A stretch of DNA of 64,000 nt, taken from the NCBI GenBank assembly GCA_015099395.1, contig AP024096.1, positions 2,542,001 to 2,606,000 on the forward strand, in the 5' to 3' direction. The translations under genes and the position numbers were made by a program. Below the pieces are notes generated by a model. It was not told the origin of the DNA. It saw only the letters and a list, made by a program, of their open reading frames with translations, and did no database searches. Source of the DNA: Ktedonobacteria bacterium brp13 (GTDB taxonomy: Bacteria; Chloroflexota; Ktedonobacteria; Ktedonobacterales; Ktedonobacteraceae). Shown here piece after piece: positions 37,397 through 46,224 of the stretch. The stretch's first letter is position 1; each line of letters starts with the position of its first letter.

Positions 37397-37996
37397 ATGC
37401 ACAGCGACCGATACAATAGACCAACCCTTCAACTCCTCAATGATGGTGAGAAAAACAAATACTACCTTTATGAATATCGAACGCAACGGTCTGGTCAAGC
37501 GAATGACATATCACGACTTATCTGGAGTTTAAAAAACAACGAAAGAAATGCAGTTACCACACTGCAAACGACCATGGCAAATGCTCTTGAGCAATTCAAC
37601 ATGAACTTTTTTCACCTTACGAGGCGATGGTATTGTATAGCCATTCCTGGAAGTAGTGCATATAATGCCAATCAAGGTTGTGAGCGCATATGTGCTCATC
37701 TTGATAGTAATTTTTCTTGGATTACTCATTTGCCAAAGGCCTTAGTAAGAATACAACACGTTCCATCTTCAAAACTTGCGCATCGGGAGGGGAGACCACG
37801 CAGCACACAAGAAAGACATAATGCCACAATCCAATATAATGGGCCTCCATTACATCGAGGCGCAGGAATAGTTCTCATAGACGATATTATTACCACAGGA
37901 AATACATTTAACGCCTGCTGTGATATACTACGAAAAACAACTGATTGCGAACAAATTTTCGGGCTTTTCATAGGCTGGACACCACTACGATCATAG
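37397..37996 (+). CDS. PRTase-like protein, second paralogue (intact PRPP loop)
   Basis: 199 aa. The PRPP-binding signature is complete: IVLIDDIITTGNTFNACCDI, as in ComF and other type I phosphoribosyltransferases. Upstream blocks (YYLYEYRTQRSGQANDISRL, WYCIAIPGSSAYNANQGCER, IQHVPSSKLAHREGRPRST, YNGPPL) are shared with the gene at 35762. There is no ComF zinc finger. GAGGT lies 4 bases before the ATG. It is tightly linked to the HAD gene upstream and 58 bases from the DprA-like gene downstream. I infer it handles a phosphoribosylated nucleotide or base as part of the cassette; the real substrate is unknown. Confidence 0.75.
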   Translation: MHSDRYNRPTLQLLNDGEKNKYYLYEYRTQRSGQANDISRLIWSLKNNERNAVTTLQTTMANALEQFNMNFFHLTRRWYCIAIPGSSAYNANQGCERICAHLDSNFSWITHLPKALVRIQHVPSSKLAHREGRPRSTQERHNATIQYNGPPLHRGAGIVLIDDIITTGNTFNACCDILRKTTDCEQIFGLFIGWTPLRS

Positions 37997-38054
37997 TAAA
38001 ATCACAAACGAACCAGTTGTAGAGAATGAATGTAGAGAGGAACATACTGAGGTC

Positions 38055-39569
38055 ATGCAACAAGAAGATTTCAAAGATGATACAGCGTATGCGCTGTCTC
38101 TTGGACTCCTTCCAGGAATAGGCAAACAGATACAACGTCAATTGCTGTCCGCCTTTCCACAATTTCATGACCTCCATCAAGCCTCGTTCGATCATCTTCA
38201 AAAGGTTCTCAAGCGCCAATCTACCGCTACAGTAGTGTACGAACAGATTCATCATCAACAAGCATGGTTGTCTATCTGGAAGAACGCACAACACAGTATA
38301 GAGCAACACAAACAAGCACATATTTCAATTATTTCACTGACTTCACCAATGTATCCAGCCTTGCTCAAAAAGATTACAGATCCTCCGGTCGCCCTTTATG
38401 CAAAAGGTAACATTACCCTGTTGCAACAAAGTACGATGGTTGCGATCGTAGGAACACGCCAGCCCACAACTGATGGTGAACGGATCGCGCACTACCTCAC
38501 TAAAAGTTTTGTGCATCATAATTATTGTATAATCAGTGGTCTGGCCAAAGGAATAGATACTATCGCGCATAAAAGTGCGCTTGAAGCTCAAGGCAAGACC
38601 ATTGCAGTCATTGCCACACCACTTAATCAGATCTATCCGGCAGAAAACAAAGGACTGGCTCAGCAAATTATCGAAAATGAAGGCCTTTTAATAAGTGAAT
38701 TAGCGCTAGGAGCAAAAAGCTTTCGCAGCGCCTTTGTGCAGCGTGATCGTCTCCAAAGCGGTCTTTCACTCGGTATTATACCCATTCAGACAGCCCTCGA
38801 TGGTGGAACGATGCATACCATCAGTTTCGCAAAACAACAGCAACGGCTTGTCGCCTGCCCCTACCCCTCTAAAGCTGACAAATATGCTCATCAATATGAA
38901 GGTATTAACGCAGTCATCAACAATCCTTCACCCCAGGTATATGCATTCCAGGCCAGCCAAATAGAGCAAAGTGATATCTATACGCGTCTTCAGAAAGTTC
39001 GAGAACAACTGCTTTCCTCCTCCCCACGAAGAAGTGAACTGGCTTATCCAACAGCTGCGTATCATCAACAATACATAATCGCTGAATCATCAGCATTCTA
39101 TACAGTGAATGAACAAACCGATTCAACCTCCATACACCATCAGCAAGACGTAGCAGTTGAGCAACCAACACCTTATCTATCAGAAGAGAAATTTCCTCAA
39201 CAAAGAGAAGTACCTCTTCAGCAAATATCAACAGAAACTCAAATGGTAAAGCAAACACTGAAAGATATACCGCCTCAACAAGAGAAAGAAGCTCCTACGA
39301 TTAAGTCGCAAAACGAGCAACAAGAAACAGTGGTCATGGAAGAAAATCGGAAAGAAGCAAAGAAAACAGCATCTCGACTCCGGCAAAAGAAGGCATCTCT
39401 CACTCCAGAAACATCAAAACGAACAAAGACAAAGAAAACAACTTCAGAAAGCATGTCTGCTCCTGCTCATGACTCCTTTGAACAGCCGAAGAAATATAAT
39501 GCAAAGCGTAGGGCAGGAGAACAAGCATCCGGTATAGATGCAGGATTTACACAAAACTCTTTGTGGTAG
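38055..39569 (+). CDS. DprA-like protein with long charged C-terminal tail
   Basis: 504 aa. N-terminal HhH-like region (ALSLGLLPGIGKQIQRQLLS) and the DprA Rossmann domain: LYAKGNITLLQQS, VAIVGTRQPTTDGERIAHYL (about 129-148), CIISGLAKGIDTIAHKSALE (about 158-177), IAVIATPLNQIYPAENK, GLLISELALG. DprA loads RecA on incoming single-stranded DNA during transformation; related proteins occur in defence loci. From about residue 300 the normal DprA winged helix is replaced by 200 Gln/Glu/Lys-rich residues (EENRKEAKKTASRLRQKKAS), probably disordered. TGAGGT lies just before the ATG. It follows the HAD-PRTase pair and is probably in the same transcript. Not the housekeeping DprA, in my view. Confidence 0.8.
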   Translation: MQQEDFKDDTAYALSLGLLPGIGKQIQRQLLSAFPQFHDLHQASFDHLQKVLKRQSTATVVYEQIHHQQAWLSIWKNAQHSIEQHKQAHISIISLTSPMYPALLKKITDPPVALYAKGNITLLQQSTMVAIVGTRQPTTDGERIAHYLTKSFVHHNYCIISGLAKGIDTIAHKSALEAQGKTIAVIATPLNQIYPAENKGLAQQIIENEGLLISELALGAKSFRSAFVQRDRLQSGLSLGIIPIQTALDGGTMHTISFAKQQQRLVACPYPSKADKYAHQYEGINAVINNPSPQVYAFQASQIEQSDIYTRLQKVREQLLSSSPRRSELAYPTAAYHQQYIIAESSAFYTVNEQTDSTSIHHQQDVAVEQPTPYLSEEKFPQQREVPLQQISTETQMVKQTLKDIPPQQEKEAPTIKSQNEQQETVVMEENRKEAKKTASRLRQKKASLTPETSKRTKTKKTTSESMSAPAHDSFEQPKKYNAKRRAGEQASGIDAGFTQNSLW

Positions 39570-39718
39570 AGTATGCTGCTAATAATGATAGTGCCCAACA
39601 CAATAGTGTTCCACATGAAAAGCTGATCTGCGATAGTGGATAAAAACGAGCAAAAGAGGTTACTTTTCATGCACGACCAGCGTCAGAAAAATGCCATCTT
39701 ACCGAAGGCGGCATCGTT
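39570..39718. other. intergenic
   Basis: No feature is evident; a terminator for the DprA-like gene was not found. Confidence 0.3.
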
Positions 39719-39952
39719 GTGAAAATTAATGAGGAAAACTACTTCCTGGCAAAAGAGGATGATCTGGCCAGAATGACACCTCAACAAGTGGGCAGATTAT
39801 TGCGTTCACTTGGTATCACAGGAAAAACAACGAAGTCACGAAACAAGATCAAACAATATCAAACAAGAACCGCCAAAGGACGTCACACAACTCGAAGTGT
39901 TTTAATATCGCTAGTCCCACGAATTGCGCAACGAGGTGTAATCTGTAGCTAG
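39719..39952 (+). pseudogene. short gene truncated by the 2.2 kb insertion sequence
   Basis: From GTG 39719: KINEENYFLAKEDDLARMTP, then QQVGRLLRSLGITGKTTKSR. The helix-turn-helix spacing looks somewhat like a SAP-type motif, but that is a guess. After residue 65 the frame enters the insertion-sequence end at 39916 and reads PRIAQRGVICS from it. The native C-terminus is therefore missing. The plus-strand continuation on the far side of the element was not recognised. Confidence 0.35.
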
Positions 39953-42164
39953 CAGGCCTAAAAATATGCCTTCTTTAGAGGAAGAATGAAAAGATTCCTG
40001 ACAAAGGAGGCATATGTGAATACTATCACTGATTCGCCGATCATCATCCAGGCCACTTCGCACTCCGTCTCTTCGACACCCTCCTGGTTTGGGGAGGTGG
40101 TGGTCATCGCTCAGTATCTTCGACGCATCGGCGTGCTCGCGAAGATTTCCGAGCGTGTGCGCTTCGCCCGGCGTCGGTTCGGGCACTATGAGGTCGTCGA
40201 TTTTCTGGCGGTGCTCTTCGGCTATGCCGTGAGCGGCGAACGCACGCTCAAAGCGTTCTATGAGCACCTGCATCCCTTTGCGCCAGCTTTCATGGCACTC
40301 TTCGGACGAGATTGTTTGCCAGCTCGTTCCACGCTCTCGCGTTTTTTGGCCACCCTAACTCCGGAAGCAGTCGAAGCCTTGCGTGCGCTGTTTCTCGAAG
40401 ATCTGCTCGGGCGACAGCCAGACTTCGAGCAGCAACCCAGTGGGCTCACCGACCGAGCAGGGAACGTGTGGAAGGTGTTCGATATTGATGGCACACGCGA
40501 GGCAGCCCGGCAACGTGCATTACCACAGAGCCCGGAGTTGCCTGTCTGCCAGCGTCGGCTAGAAGACGTGTGCGCACCTGGCTACACGGGTCACAAGCGA
40601 GGGGAAATCGTGCGGACCCACACCGCCGTCCTGCAAGCGCATTCCTCCCAGTGGCTCGGCACCTTCGGCAACCCCGGCAACGGGGAGTATCGAAAGGAGT
40701 TGCGTCGAGCAGTGGAGATGATTGGCTCCTACCTGAAAGCACACCAGTTTCCAGACAAGCACGCTCTGCTGCGGCTTGATGGTTTGTATGGGACTGGAGC
40801 CGTCCTGGCCGATTTGCGCAGGTTCGCTTTCGTGATGCGCAGCAAAGAGTATGGACTCCTTGATCTGCCGGTCGTCCAGGCACGTTTGCACCCGCCTGCT
40901 GATCAGCAATTCTCTCGCCCGGAAAGTACCCTGATCCGCACGCACGCTCTATGATTGCCCAGAGGTTGCGGTGGGCAGCAGCGGATTATGTTGCCGCCTC
41001 GTCGTAGCAACCCATCCTGCAGGCCCGACAAAGAAGCGCATTGGCGTCGAACGCGATGGGCTCATCTACGAACTCTTCTTGACGAAATTGCCGCAGGAGG
41101 CCTTTACTGCTGCCGATGTCGTCGCGCTGTATCTGCATCGTGGCGCCTTTGAAACGACACTCTCCGATGAGGATATGGAGCAAGAGCCTGATCGTTGGTG
41201 TTCTCATGCCGCTTGCGGGCAGGAAGTCTGGCAGATCGTCTCACAGTGGGTCTGGAACTTGCGCCTGGAATTGGGGCATCAACTGGAGCCTGAACCACTC
41301 CGCACCACCGAGTTTGCTCCTGCTCTCTCGCCAACCAAAGAGCCCACCGCTCCTGCCTGCGGCTATGCCCCAGCAGTAGTGGCCTTGCCGTTCAAACAGG
41401 GCCGCTTCTCCGGATGCGACTTTGCCCTTCAGACTGATGACACCTTGAGTTGTCCGGCCGGGCAAGCACTGTTTGCAACAGAAGAGCGCCGGGAGGCTGA
41501 TGGGAGTCTGCGGCTGGTGTATGCAGCGCGTATCAGTCACTGTCGAGACTGCCGGTTACGCGAACAGTGTCAGTGGCATGGCGGCATGGCGGGAACACCC
41601 AGAAACCACGTCGGGTCAGTGTACTGCTTCATCCCCTCCAAGTTGGCTCTGCTCCCTTGCTCTGGCGTGACTGGAGCCGCAGGCAGCACCGTCGAGCCTG
41701 TATGCAACTCTTACGTCACCAACGAGTTGACGTGCACCTGGAGTCTCTCGATCAACCTGACCCTGCTCCGTCTCCACCGATCCTTTCTCGTGCTCAACGC
41801 GCCCATTTCCGGCTCTCGAGGGAAGAGCGATTCGCACGCAATGAGGCTGCCTCAACGATTGGTCTGTGTACGATCACCCTCTTCGGGGTGCCTGAAAGCT
41901 TTGCGCCCTCGCTGGGTCTATTGACCGCCTAACCCCGTGATCGGTCGCCGTTGGGTCTCTCTCCTCGGGAAGGCTGACTTCTCCGTGCAACGCTTCCTGC
42001 CTTCTTTGCCTGATTTTTCCTCTGTTTCCCTTACTTTCTGATCTTTTTGCTTCCTTTTACCCTGTTTTTCTCCCCTCTTTTGAGCATGTCTTCCTGTTCC
42101 GAGGAGCTTTCGTCTCCTCACTCAACGATAAGCTCTTACACAGTCTCGTTGCGCAATTCGTGGG
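39916..42164. mobile_element. 2.25 kb DDE insertion sequence with perfect 20-bp terminal repeats
   Basis: Left end CCCACGAATTGCGCAACGAG (39916-39935), exact complement at 42145-42164. It carries one transposase on the plus strand, broken by frameshifts. Its right side is inserted into another transposase gene; its left side cuts a short ORF. No clear target duplication is visible (CTAGT before, CAGTG after). A solo copy of the same end is at 16687. Confidence 0.8.
40016..41932 (+). pseudogene. DDE transposase with two frameshifts
   Basis: GTG 40016 has AAAGGAGG 5 bases upstream. Segment one (to about 40955): VVVIAQYLRRIGVLAKISER, GYAVSGERTLKAFYEHL, KVFDIDGTREAARQRALPQS (first Asp), LLRLDGLYGTGAVLADLRRF (second Asp). 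Segment two (about 40971-41580): KRIGVERDGLIYELFLTKLP, YLHRGAFETTLSDEDMEQEP (Glu), RISHCRDCRLREQCQWHG. Segment three (to 41932): WRDWSRRQHRRACMQLLRHQ, HFRLSREERFARNEAA, then a stop. Segments join by shifts near 40960 and 41580. It is a large DDE transposase whose IS family I cannot name. Non-functional as it stands. Confidence 0.75.
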
Positions 42165-43207
42165 CAGTGCAGGTTCGCTGCCTGCTCATAGCGGGTGATG
42201 ATAGCTGGCAGTCCAATGGTCAAGTGCTGATCTCCTCGATATGTCGTCACCAGCAGCGGATGGCCTTCTTGATCGTGCAATACAACTAGAGCGAGGCAAC
42301 CTAGAATTTTTCCGAAGCGTCCGACCAATCCGCGTGGAATGAGATGATCAGCATAAACCGCTTTCCGATGTCCATCGATGTAGAAGACGGGAACAGGATC
42401 ATCTGCCGTGTGTGACGATTGTTTCCAGAGAGAGGCAGTCCAGCTTGCTAGGGCTCCGGTCAAGACCTCATCAACTCCAGCCTGAGCCAATTCCGCTAAA
42501 AACCGCTCGGTATGTCGATACCCGTAGGCGAGACGGCGACCGGTGAGCAGTGCTAGCTCTTGACCCGTGTAGCTCCGGAGATCCCATGTTCGTCGCAGCC
42601 CACCGCTTCTAAAAAGAGTAGAGTTAAGAGTTGGCTACGCAGCGTTGCAGGCTGGCTGTGGGCCAGGCGTGACAATGGATGAGTCGTGATCAGGTTCGGC
42701 GAGAGCGCTGTTTCCAGGGATGTGAGCCAGCCAGTTTCATGGGTAGCAGCCAGTAGCAGAAAACTGCCAGCTCCTTCCTGCCACTGTGCAGTATCTGTGG
42801 AATGATCAGCTTTTACGACCTTTTTTTTCCTGCTCCTGGTTCCGTCGGTAATTGCTCACTCCGAGCGCAGCTCGGACGCGGTTGATCTGGCTGGTGCTCA
42901 TGCTTAAACCAAAACGCTCTTGCAGCAGTATTTGGATGGCCGAACTTGGCGTAAAAGGTGCTTGTCGGCAATATTCTTCCAAGAAAGTGCGTGCTGCTCC
43001 ACGCAGTTTGATCGGATGTCCATGTCGTCCATCCTCCAGGGCAACTTCCCCACGTATGCGAACCGCACGAAGGAGCCGATAGGACATGGCTCGCTTGAGC
43101 GGTATGCGTGCCTCCACCGCAAGTTCATGCCTCGATCGACCTTCAAGCAGAACCAGAATGAAACGTGTTCTGTTAGCGTGTCGTTCGTTTTTCTCCTCGC
43201 TTTGCAT
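42165..43207 (-). pseudogene. transposase, frameshifted and cut by the 2.2 kb element
   Basis: The minus-strand N-terminus has an HTH region (RFILVLLEGRSRHELAVEAR, RTFLEEYCRQAPFTPSSAIQ, GLSMSTSQINRVRAALGVSN). A run of eight A near 42825 breaks the frame. It continues as ADHSTDTAQWQEGAGSFLLL, ATHETGWLTSLETAL, and after another break near 42605 as RRTWDLRSYTGQELALLTGR, VPVFYIDGHRKAVYADHLIP, LGCLALVVLHDQEGHPLLVT, ending at YEQAANLHC where the insertion begins. The missing C-terminal part was not recognised left of the element. An old, dead transposase used as an insertion target. Confidence 0.65.
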
Positions 43208-43344
43208 GCTGTTCGTGTTTCCTTTCCTGCTGTCTCCACAAGACAGTCAGACGAGAGACTCGCTTTTTCTTTAGGAAAACAGGGAATAGGAGCGAAAGAA
43301 GCGAGCAAGAGAGAGGGTACAGTGGCTCTCGTATCATCGAAATC

Positions 43345-44322
43345 TCAATTGGAGATGGCCTCTCTCCTGGCGGTAGCCTCTGACATCCAATTTGTGAGGT
43401 GATATTCTTTGGCGACACGATAGGCCTGTTCAATGCACTCCAAGGCTTGTGAGCACTGTTGTTGGGCCAAGTAGAGTTCACCCAAGCTGAGTTGCGAGAG
43501 AATACATGCAACTGGCTGTTCCAGTTCCCTGGCGAGAACTTCGGCCTGTTGGTAGTGTGTGGCAGCAACGGTCAGCTCGTTCTGTTTTGTGCAGATTTCT
43601 CCCACTGCCAGATGAGAGAACGGCAGTGCTATCTTGAAACCGATCTCTTGTCGCAAAACCAGAGACTCCTCAAAGCATTGCCGTGCTTGCTCCAGGTCGC
43701 CTTGCATTGCATCAAGCAGCCCTCCAAGATGTCGCACGGCGTAGGACTGTTCCAGTTTGTACCCATGCTCTCGCGCAATCTGATAGGCCTTGGTATAGTA
43801 GATACGTGCTTGGTCGAGGTCGGATTGATCCCCATTCTCATAGATCAACCCGATATGGAAGGAGGATTCACTCATTCCTCGCTGGTCACCAAGTACCTCA
43901 CGTCGTTCGAGTGCTTGTTGGCAGTAGGCTAAAGGCGTGCTCGATTCTCCCTCTTTTGTCATCAATTGTTTGTAATAATAGGCGAATCCGAGCAGATCAA
44001 GTGCATCCGCTTCACCATGTTCATCTACGATGAAGGCAGCAAGTTGTTTTGCACGAGTGACTGTTGCAAATGCTTCCTCAGCATCGCGATTACGATAAAA
44101 AATGCTGCTGATTAAGATCTTTCCAGACTGAAGCAATAATTTCAGCTGATCGTGCCTCGTTACCTCTTTCGCCTCGAGCAATTGCTCGCCGATCTTCAGC
44201 AGCTTGATCGCATCATCTAATCTGCCCAGATAGTAGTACGACTCGGAGATATCGCACAGCGTTTGAAGCAACGTTGTATACTGTTCTACCATTGTGTCAA
44301 AGGAAGTGGAGAATGACTGCAT
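43345..44322 (-). CDS. TPR-repeat protein
   Basis: About 325 aa. TPR units fill most of it: DISESYYYLGRLDDAIKLLK, ADALDLLGFAYYYKQL, ESSFHIGLIYENGDQSDLDQ, YAVRHLGGLLDAMQGDLEQA, LSQLSLGELYLAQQQCSQAL. It has no HTH, NTPase or enzymatic domain. It resembles the TPR tail of XRE-STAND or transcription-activator proteins, so it may be a stand-alone adaptor or the tail of a larger ancestor. Start: ATG 44322 has AAGGAA 5 bases upstream, better than the ATG 26 codons earlier. Upstream lies a MITE at 44427, which may have cut an original head. A protein-interaction role is the only safe statement. Confidence 0.7.
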   Translation of the reverse strand: MQSFSTSFDTMVEQYTTLLQTLCDISESYYYLGRLDDAIKLLKIGEQLLEAKEVTRHDQLKLLLQSGKILISSIFYRNRDAEEAFATVTRAKQLAAFIVDEHGEADALDLLGFAYYYKQLMTKEGESSTPLAYCQQALERREVLGDQRGMSESSFHIGLIYENGDQSDLDQARIYYTKAYQIAREHGYKLEQSYAVRHLGGLLDAMQGDLEQARQCFEESLVLRQEIGFKIALPFSHLAVGEICTKQNELTVAATHYQQAEVLARELEQPVACILSQLSLGELYLAQQQCSQALECIEQAYRVAKEYHLTNWMSEATARREAISN

Positions 44323-44426
44323 GTTGGTTCCTTCCATTCTATCTGCATTTTTCACTGGATCATACACAATTCTCTGATGCCCTGCAATAGTCAAGAGCAA
44401 TGTGTCTGTCTAAGCAACACAGACTT

Positions 44427-44559
44427 TAGTACTACAGTGACACTTTGGCAGGAACTTCTTTGGTGAGATAGCTCTCGGAGCCAAATCGCCGATAAGCCGA
44501 TCTATAACATCAGTGCTCTCCTGAAGCCATCTGACGTCAAAAGTGTCACTGTAGTATTA
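44427..44559. repeat. 133-bp MITE with TAGTACTACAGTGACACTTT ends
   Basis: 20-bp terminal inverted repeats with one mismatch, and TA at both outer edges. The GTACTAC start is shared with the element at 903-1049. No ORF inside. Confidence 0.65.
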
Positions 44560-44621
44560 GGCCTTGTTTCTACTTCTACATGCGCACCTACCCTTTGGAG
44601 CAAGACCCTGGCAGTACTATT

Positions 44622-44683
44622 TCCCTTCTCAACTGCCCGGTAGCGTTACCTCTCCCTTCTCAACTGCCCGGTAGCGTTACCTC
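44622..44683 (+). repeat. exact 31-bp tandem duplication
   Basis: A 31-base unit beginning TCCCTTCTCAACTGCCCGG occurs twice in immediate succession (44622-44652 and 44653-44683). Two copies only, so not a CRISPR. Confidence 0.7.
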
Positions 44684-44695
44684 TCCCTCGATTAT

Positions 44696-44754
44696 CCAAC
44701 CTTGCGGAGGCAATAACCTCTCTGCGTGACAGCAGTTTCACTTCGCAAGGTTGG
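44696..44754. repeat. 11-bp inverted repeat around a 37-base spacer
   Basis: CCAACCTTGCG (44696-44706) and CGCAAGGTTGG (44744-44754) are perfect complements, in the 500-bp region before the phage-type cluster. A regulatory or structural role is possible; no gene was found from 44560 to 44876. Confidence 0.5.
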
Positions 44755-44876
44755 GAACCTTTTGTCTCGTTTCGTTTACGCGTCAAACATTGGACCATTC
44801 CTCACTGAAACAAGATGGTCACGAATAGACTGCATACGCATCAGTATATCGTCTGACTCATCTAGTACTGTGTTCA

Positions 44877-45296
44877 CCTGGTAAGCGGGTAGGTGCCGGT
44901 CTGCCGGAGCATTACCTCTCCGATGGCTCACAGGGGAATAGAGCAACAGCCGCTGAGATGGGGCTCCCAACATTACTCAAGTTTCAACGTCGTCAGCAGA
45001 CGATCAAGTATGTACTACGTACGATTCTGAATCGCGTGATTAGCGAGGCACAGAATGCAGGCAGGCTGAGTAAGCAGATAGATACAAGCTACGATATCGT
45101 CTTCCCTGATATCGATGTCGCCGATCATCAGACACAGGCTACGGCGGTGAATCAACTCGTGAATGGGCTGGTACTGGCTCGCCAACAGGGCTGGGTGAGC
45201 GATGAGACGGCGATGCGACTCATCTTCCAATCGGTTGGCAGCGAGATCGATATACATAGCGAACAGGCCGCTATCCTTCAACAACAGCACAGATAG
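44877..45296 (+). pseudogene. C-terminal fragment of a phage portal protein
   Basis: The frame reads PGKRVGAGLPEHYLSDG, then NRATAAEMGLPTLLKFQRRQ, YDIVFPDIDVADHQTQA, LVLARQQGWVSDETAMRLIF, SEIDIHSEQA. This is the C-terminal part of a portal: the 'nrATAaEMg.Ptl.kf..RQ' block, 'fP.i...D' and 'GW.S..TA' are typical. The N-terminal 300 or more residues expected of a portal are missing; the frame degrades before 44877. ATG 44958 could restart translation but has no obvious ribosome site. It marks the 5' end of the phage-type cluster. Confidence 0.65.
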
Positions 45297-45354
45297 CACT
45301 CCCCCACAGCTATTCGTAATCTCCAAAGGCGCGGTGAAGAGAGGAAAAGAGAGG

Positions 45355-45738
45355 ATGCCACTCGATAATCGTAAAAGTGCACATATACAGAGTCTGCTGA
45401 CACGCTCGTTCCAGGGACGGCAGAAGACAGTTACCTTCGTCTATCAGAGTGGCACGAGCTATAGCTATACACTGGTGAACGTGATCTTTCGCGCACAGGA
45501 TGTGTTTGATCCACAGATCTCTGACCGCAGTGGTAGCGCGCCACGAGCCCTCTCCGATACACTGCTGATTGCTCCGATAGGGACCAATTTTAATGGGGTG
45601 GTCTTTATCGCGGATACAGTCACAGCGACGGTCACAGGCGTGCAGGCAGCAAAGAAATATCAGGTGGTAGAGCCGGTGGCGGTGGGGATTGTGCCGGGCG
45701 GAACACATATACGCGTCTATCTGCGACGCTTGAATTAA
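45355..45738 (+). CDS. phage-cluster structural protein, unknown
   Basis: 127 aa. It starts PLDNRKSAHIQSLLTRSFQG, then TVTFVYQSGTSYSYTLVNVI, and is beta-rich with many Val/Thr residues. The size and position between portal and capsid genes suit a head-completion, decoration or adaptor protein. No family recognised. ATG 45355 is preceded by purine-rich AAAAGAGAGG; the frame extends upstream into the portal fragment without conserved sequence. Confidence in the gene is good, in function low. Confidence 0.6.
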   Translation: MPLDNRKSAHIQSLLTRSFQGRQKTVTFVYQSGTSYSYTLVNVIFRAQDVFDPQISDRSGSAPRALSDTLLIAPIGTNFNGVVFIADTVTATVTGVQAAKKYQVVEPVAVGIVPGGTHIRVYLRRLN

Positions 45739-45843
45739 TGTAAATGAGCAGGCTCTCCAGACTTCTTTCTATAGAACCTCAACATACTACGATCATTCCT
45801 CAATAGATACAGCTACACAGTAGCAATAGAAAGGAACCCTTTT

Positions 45844-46224
45844 ATGGATTCACAATCTCAATCTCAAGAACTACCGATTAACACTCCATTACATACACCA
45901 GATTTTACACAGCCGAAAATGGAGATGCCTGAGCTACAACCATTTGACGCCGAACATATGGGCGGGCTTACGATCTATCACAATATATGGCAGGACCCGA
46001 CGTTGCCGATGGAGCAGGACCCTCAGATTGATCAGGATATCTGGTTGCAGCAGCGACCGGGCGAGCTCGCCGAGAATGCGCCAGCTACGCTCCAGAGTGG
46101 GGCCGATTATCAGCAGCAGAGCGAGCCGTATCCACGCTCCTGGCTGGCGCAGGGCAAGGGCGATAGCTGGCGCGGACGCCATATGAGTCTGCTAGACGAC
46201 GGTCTTGAGCCAGGCGCACGATGA
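45844..46224 (+). CDS. phage-cluster hypothetical protein, Gln/Pro-rich
   Basis: 126 aa, acidic and low in complexity (DSQSQSQELPINTPLHTP, PTLPMEQDPQIDQDIWLQQR). Its stop overlaps the start of the capsid fusion gene by 4 bases (ATGA), so the two are translationally coupled. It is probably a small accessory of head assembly. No homologous family is recognisable, and the composition suggests it is largely disordered. AAGGAA lies about 10 bases before the ATG. Confidence 0.6.
   Translation: MDSQSQSQELPINTPLHTPDFTQPKMEMPELQPFDAEHMGGLTIYHNIWQDPTLPMEQDPQIDQDIWLQQRPGELAENAPATLQSGADYQQQSEPYPRSWLAQGKGDSWRGRHMSLLDDGLEPGAR

Noticed and set aside
41600..42121. ORFs on the minus strand across the 2.2 kb element
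   Set aside because: They are antisense shadows of the frameshifted transposase.
44622..44683. Two 31-bp repeats considered as a mini-CRISPR
   Set aside because: Two copies in direct contact with no spacer.
44776..44973. Minus-strand ORF opposite the portal fragment
   Set aside because: Antisense to plausible portal coding sequence; no ribosome site and no known motif.
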